Source: Streptomyces sp. CB02959 | GTDB lineage: Bacteria; Actinomycetota; Actinomycetes; Streptomycetales; Streptomycetaceae | DNA: 64,000 bases | Direction of reading: 5' to 3' | Assembly (NCBI RefSeq): GCF_002803155.1 | Contig: NZ_NNBP01000031.1 | Coordinates: forward strand, 1-64,000 | The notes under the pieces: model-generated | The model's database searches: none | The model's input: the letters and a program-made list of their open reading frames with translations, nothing else | What the model was told of the DNA's origin: nothing | In this document: one piece after another, positions 61,035-64,000 of the stretch | How positions within the stretch are numbered: position 1 is the stretch's first letter | How the letters are laid out: each line of letters starts with the position of its first letter | Position numbers and translations under genes: made by a program

Positions 61035-61197
61035 AGCGCGCTCAGCCGCCAGCGCTGGGTGGTCGAGCGCACCGTGTGCTGGCCGGCCGACTGCCGACGC
61101 CTGCACCGCCGTTACGGGTGCCAGGCCGAACGCTTCCTCGCCTTCGTCTGCATAGCCGCAGCCCTCATCGCTACCGCCGATTCACCAACTGAAACAA
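61035..61197 (+). mobile_element. IS5-type transposase C-terminal fragment
   Basis: QRWVVERTVCWPADCRRLHR and RYGCQAERFLAFVCIAAALI match the end of IS5-family transposases (RRWVVERTFxWL...RxxxDYE). Catalytic Glu is present but the rest of the element is missing. Confidence 0.6.
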
Positions 61198-61274
61198 CGT
61201 CATGGCGCCCGACGCCCGGGAGTCCTTGGCGCCGGGGCTCTCGGGCGTGCCCCGGGGCGTGGGTGCCCGTTGCC

Positions 61275-61715
61275 TCACCACACCGGTCGGATCGGTCCGT
61301 GAGGTGCGATCCGGGTCAAGTCGGTGACCAGTTCGGTGAAGCGGACCTCGCCCAGCGCCTCGCGCCACGGTGCGACGGCCGACCGCGCTGCCTGGTCGGC
61401 GACGCGGGTCGCGGCCCGGCCGCGCTCGGTCAGTTCCAGGAGTTTGGCGCGTGCGTCGCCGGGGTGCGGGCGTCGGTCCAGGTATCCGGCGCGGACCAGG
61501 TCCGCGACGAGTTGGGCGGCGGCCTGCTTGGTCACGCCGAGGTGTTCGGCGAGGTCGGCGGTGGTGGCGTCACCGGCGGCGATGCGGGCGAACGCGAAGC
61601 CGTGCACCGGCCTGAGGTCCTCGAACCCTTGCTGGGAGACGCGGGTGTGGATCTCCTGCACCAGGCGACCGGAGAGTGCGAGCACGAGCGCGGAGAAGGC
61701 GAGGGCGTCATCCAT
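61275..61715 (-). CDS. MarR family transcriptional regulator
   Basis: A 146-residue winged-helix regulator: LRPVHGFAFARIAAGDATTA, DLAEHLGVTKQAAAQLVADL (recognition helix) and VRAGYLDRRPHPGDARAKLL (wing). ATG 61715; a TTG at 61736 would add seven residues. Divergent from the cupin gene at 61783 with a clear palindromic operator between, so it probably represses both. Confidence 0.9.
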   Translation of the reverse strand: MDDALAFSALVLALSGRLVQEIHTRVSQQGFEDLRPVHGFAFARIAAGDATTADLAEHLGVTKQAAAQLVADLVRAGYLDRRPHPGDARAKLLELTERGRAATRVADQAARSAVAPWREALGEVRFTELVTDLTRIAPHGPIRPVW

Positions 61716-61717
61716 GC

Positions 61718-61758
61718 CTTGACTATAACTGGTCAAGCTGCTTGTCTATATAGACAAG
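61718..61758. promoter_or_regulatory. MarR operator: CTTGAC-N8-GTCAAG and CTTGTC-type palindrome
   Basis: CTTGAC (61718-61723) and GTCAAG (61732-61737) form one inverted repeat, overlapping the MarR start side. CTTGTCTATATAGACAAG (61741-61758) is a perfect 18-bp palindrome in the gap, and ACTTGAC recurs just after it. The shared CTTG half-site and the central TATATA, which could be a -10, point to a MarR dimer site controlling the divergent genes. Confidence 0.7.
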
Positions 61759-61782
61759 TGACTTGACCACCTGGAGGTTGCC

Positions 61783-62157
61783 ATGCCTTTCGTCCGCAGT
61801 ACGGAGACCGTCGTCCACGAGATCCACGGAGCCCGCTTCACCTCGTACCTCCGCCCGGCCACGGGCAGCGGGGACCTGGCCGGCTGGCGCGCCGAGATCC
61901 CCGCCGGAACGGTGGCCCCCGCTCACGTGATCAGTCACGAGGAGGCGTTCTACGTACTCTCCGGCCGGCCGCAGTTCAGCATCGACGGCGAGACGGCCGA
62001 ACTGGGCGCCGGCGATGCGGCGGTGGCCCCCGCCGGCTCCGAGCTGTCGTTGAGCAACCTCACCGACCGGTCCGCGGAGATCTGGGTCACCACCCGTGTC
62101 GGCCTCAACGCCACGCTCCCCGACGGCAGCACCCTCACCCCGCCGTGGGCCAACTAG
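61783..62157 (+). CDS. Cupin domain-containing protein
   Basis: A 124-residue single-cupin protein. AWRAEIPAGTVAP-like GWRAEIPAGTVAPAHVISHE and EAFYVLSGRPQFSIDGETAE give the metal-binding motif 1 (H...HEE), and GDAAVAPAGSELSLSNLTDR motif 2. Family members are small metal-dependent enzymes or sensors. ATG 61783 follows the operator with GGAGG upstream. Divergent from its likely MarR repressor. Confidence 0.87.
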   Translation: MPFVRSTETVVHEIHGARFTSYLRPATGSGDLAGWRAEIPAGTVAPAHVISHEEAFYVLSGRPQFSIDGETAELGAGDAAVAPAGSELSLSNLTDRSAEIWVTTRVGLNATLPDGSTLTPPWAN

Positions 62158-62379
62158 CTCGACTCCGTCGGGATCTTGGAGTTTCCCGGTGCGCCAGCAT
62201 GATCAGCGGGCATGCTCGGGGCTGTTTCGAAGACCGATGCAGTTGTCGAGGTGTCCGTTGTCGCGCCGTCCCCGTTACGGCGAGCAAGTCCCGTCTCTGA
62301 CGAGGCGGGCCGTCTGCGCTGGCGCACCGCCGCCGGCGGCGGCCCGCCGCCCTCCTCCTCGGCAATCGTCTCGCCCTAC

Positions 62380-62650
62380 GACACCACGGCGCGTTGCGTC
62401 CGTCACGGGCACATCATCAGCTGGAAGGGGTTCGCCGCGCCTGTCACCGAGACGTGCGCCTCCGACAGCGTCAAGGTGATCACGGATGTGGCCACCTCCT
62501 CGGCCGCCGCGAACGACGCCCAGGCCCTCCCCGGCATCCACACCCGTCCGGCGCGTCGCGGGTTGCTGCCTGCCGAGCACCTGGTCGAGGGCGGCTACAC
62601 CTCTGTGGTCCATCTGGAACGAGCCGGCCCGCACGGACCCGGGCGGGAGC
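62380..62650 (+). mobile_element. IS1182-family transposase internal fragment
   Basis: Plus-strand sequence YDTTARCVRHGHIISWKGFA, VKVITDVATSSAAANDAQAL, PGIHTRPARRGLLPAEHLVE and GGYTSVVHLERA matches the middle of IS1182-type transposases. Both ends are missing. Confidence 0.6.
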
Positions 62651-62661
62651 ATCGCGCGGCC

Positions 62662-63186
62662 TCAGGCCCGCGTCAGCTTCCGCCGCTTGCTCAGCAGCAC
62701 CCCCGTACGGGCCAGCACCATCGCCAGCGACATGAAGACGAAGGTGTTGGCGTACACGTCCTGCCCGCTGAGCTCGTAGTCGATGCTGAACGTGATGATC
62801 CCCTGGCTGAACCAGTGCTCCGATCCGTACGCGAACAGCACCCGCGAGCTGGAGATGACGATCCACAGCACCCCGTAGCCGATCCCGCCAGTGGTGTAAA
62901 TGCCGCCGTCGGCGGCGCGTTCGGCGGGCAGCAGCGCGCCCGCTATCAGTCCGCAGATCACGCCGATGCCGATCCCGGCGAGCTGCATCGAGATGTCGTT
63001 CCCGCCGGTCGGCAGCGAATGCACGAACAGCGCGATGACAATGGCGACGGCGATCAGGGACCGCAGCATCCGCATATTGGTGAGCCGCCGGTGACCGAGG
63101 TCGGTGGCGAGGATGATGCCGAGAATCGTGACGCTGGCGATCAGCGCGGTCAGGAACGGGCTGAACAAAGACGACGTGGCGCTCAT
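62662..63186 (-). CDS. DUF4956 domain-containing membrane protein
   Basis: A 174-residue protein with about five TMs. MSATSSLFSPFLTALIASVT, NMRMLRSLIAVAIVIALFVH, NDISMQLAGIGIGVICGLIA and YGVLWIVISSSRVLFAYGSE fit DUF4956, function unknown. ATG 63186 has AGGGAGA upstream. Divergent from the sensor kinase at 63348. Confidence 0.87.
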   Translation of the reverse strand: MSATSSLFSPFLTALIASVTILGIILATDLGHRRLTNMRMLRSLIAVAIVIALFVHSLPTGGNDISMQLAGIGIGVICGLIAGALLPAERAADGGIYTTGGIGYGVLWIVISSSRVLFAYGSEHWFSQGIITFSIDYELSGQDVYANTFVFMSLAMVLARTGVLLSKRRKLTRA

Positions 63187-63347
63187 GAAAGGCGAGATCT
63201 CCCTTGGCACTTGGCGCATATTTCCGCTGCGCCGATGTCCTCGACGCTATGACCGGGCGGCGGCACCCGGCGTCGCCCGACCGTGGGAACCGGCTGTCCA
63301 CCGACCAGTGGACAGCCGGCCATGGCGGGGGTGGTAGGACTGGACAG

Positions 63348-64000
63348 GTGCGCACTGACACCCAGGGGAACGGCGAGGGCCACGCCCCCGAAGCACGGAG
63401 CCGCTGGTTCGGCCTGTGGGACGGATACTTCGCCGTCAGCTACACGGTCACCACCGTCCTGCTCTTCAACACCGGCGGCGACCCGCTCCGGCGCGCCCTC
63501 GCCATCGCCGCACTGACCCTGCTCATCCCGTGGTACGCGGCGCTCGGCCGCGGCCTCATGCTGCACAGCGGTGCCGACCGCACCGCCGGCCCGCGTCACA
63601 TCACCTTCGTGGCAGGGCTCTTCCTTCTCTTCGCCACCGCCACGGCCTGCGCCATCGGCGGCTCCTTCGCTCTGTTCGCCGTCGTCCCGATGGTGATGAT
63701 GGCGCTGCCCACCGCGCCCGCGGTCGCGACGGCCTCACTGGCCAACCTCACGCCACCGGCCGTCGTCCTGCTGACCGGCGGAGACTGGCGCGCGGCGCTG
63801 CCGCTCTCGCTCCTCGGCATCGCGCTGTCCGTACTGCTGGGCCTGTGGATCACCGAAGTGGTCCGGCAGAGCCGGGAACGCGGCAAGCTGATCGTGGAGT
63901 TGCACCGCAGCCGCGAGCAGCTCGCCGCGATGTCCCGCCAGGCCGGCATCGCCGCCGAACGCGAGCGGCTGGCCCGGGAGATCCACGACACCCTCGCACA
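63348..64000 (+). CDS. Sensor histidine kinase, partial (window edge)
   Basis: GTG 63348 opens a frame that runs off the window. VRTDTQGNGEGHAPEARSRW is followed by several TM segments (FAVSYTVTTVLLFN, LAIAALTLLIPWYAALG, FVAGLFLLFATATACAIGGS, MVMMALPTAPAVATASLANL, PLSLLGIALSVLLGLWITEV). A coiled stretch (RQSRERGKLIVELHRSREQL) leads to ERERLAREIHDTLA, the HisKA_3 phosphoacceptor His. It is a NarL-class two-component sensor; its response regulator should lie beyond the window. Confidence 0.85.
   Translation, partial: MRTDTQGNGEGHAPEARSRWFGLWDGYFAVSYTVTTVLLFNTGGDPLRRALAIAALTLLIPWYAALGRGLMLHSGADRTAGPRHITFVAGLFLLFATATACAIGGSFALFAVVPMVMMALPTAPAVATASLANLTPPAVVLLTGGDWRAALPLSLLGIALSVLLGLWITEVVRQSRERGKLIVELHRSREQLAAMSRQAGIAAERERLAREIHDTLA

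Noticed and set aside
1..64000. CRISPR array, tRNA or rRNA genes
   Set aside because: No regularly spaced repeats of suitable length and no cloverleaf or rRNA-like sequence was seen; a tRNAscan/Infernal run would be decisive.

Overview
The window is high-GC actinobacterial DNA and almost certainly comes from a Streptomyces or close relative. GC-rich third codon positions throw long antisense shadow frames, GTG/TTG starts and overlapping stop/start codons are frequent, and the families are typical of the genus (SCO2400-type zinc-ribbon protein, LAL regulators, MmyB-like XRE regulators, AraC regulators, P450s, a terpene synthase, RHS/T7SS toxin pieces). The many truncated genes, IS fragments and decayed integrases suggest a chromosome arm or large plasmid rather than the conserved core. 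No rRNA, tRNA or CRISPR array was seen.

Layout. 1-9 kb: an SDR gene, then relics (amidohydrolase, FUSC, a frameshifted CdtB-like nuclease with a ricin domain, a two-gene integrase operon, a hydrolase start fused in frame to integrase sequence), then an intact esterase. 9-13 kb: a divergent SDR/MmyB-like regulator pair, an HxlR regulator and an IS with a frameshifted transposase. 13.4-15.1 kb: a decayed T7SS-type target gene coupled to a truncated RHS toxin. 15.5-20.9 kb: a coupled terpene synthase-P450 operon facing a large LuxR (LAL) regulator. 21-24.4 kb: two paralogous AraC regulators around an HSL-type esterase. 25.3-28.2 kb: leader ORF, ferredoxin, ferredoxin reductase and P450, a self-sufficient class I P450 system. 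28.4-33 kb: TetR and cupin relics, an NAD(P)H-binding protein, a nitroreductase, a rearranged IS30 and a truncated IS3. 33-46 kb: a GH95-like exoglycosidase, an XRE-cupin regulator divergent from a D-threonine-aldolase-like enzyme, a secreted C1 protease, an SCO2400 protein, and many relics including a contractile-injection-system sheath tail.

46.2-60.8 kb is the most coherent and interesting part. It holds an ABC importer (lipoprotein with a Met/Gly-rich loop, FecCD permease, ATPase), a CopZ-type copper chaperone, an MFS exporter, an asparagine-synthetase-like amidotransferase, a P450 and a DIT1/PvcA-family isonitrile synthase. These are followed by three related Met/His-rich membrane proteins, a 5'-truncated YcnI copper protein, an ECF sigma factor and a DoxX protein. 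My reading is a locus making an isonitrile-containing, possibly copper-binding, metabolite next to copper-handling genes. The product and metal are inference; the gene families are clear.

60.8-64 kb: IS relics around a MarR/cupin pair with an unusually clear operator, a DUF4956 membrane protein, and the start of a sensor histidine kinase cut by the window edge.

Decay is uneven. Long genes such as the 908-codon LAL regulator and the whole 46-55 kb block are intact, while other loci carry several frameshifts, stops and junctions each. I therefore read the damage as mostly real degeneration, but a read-level check of the frameshifts is warranted.
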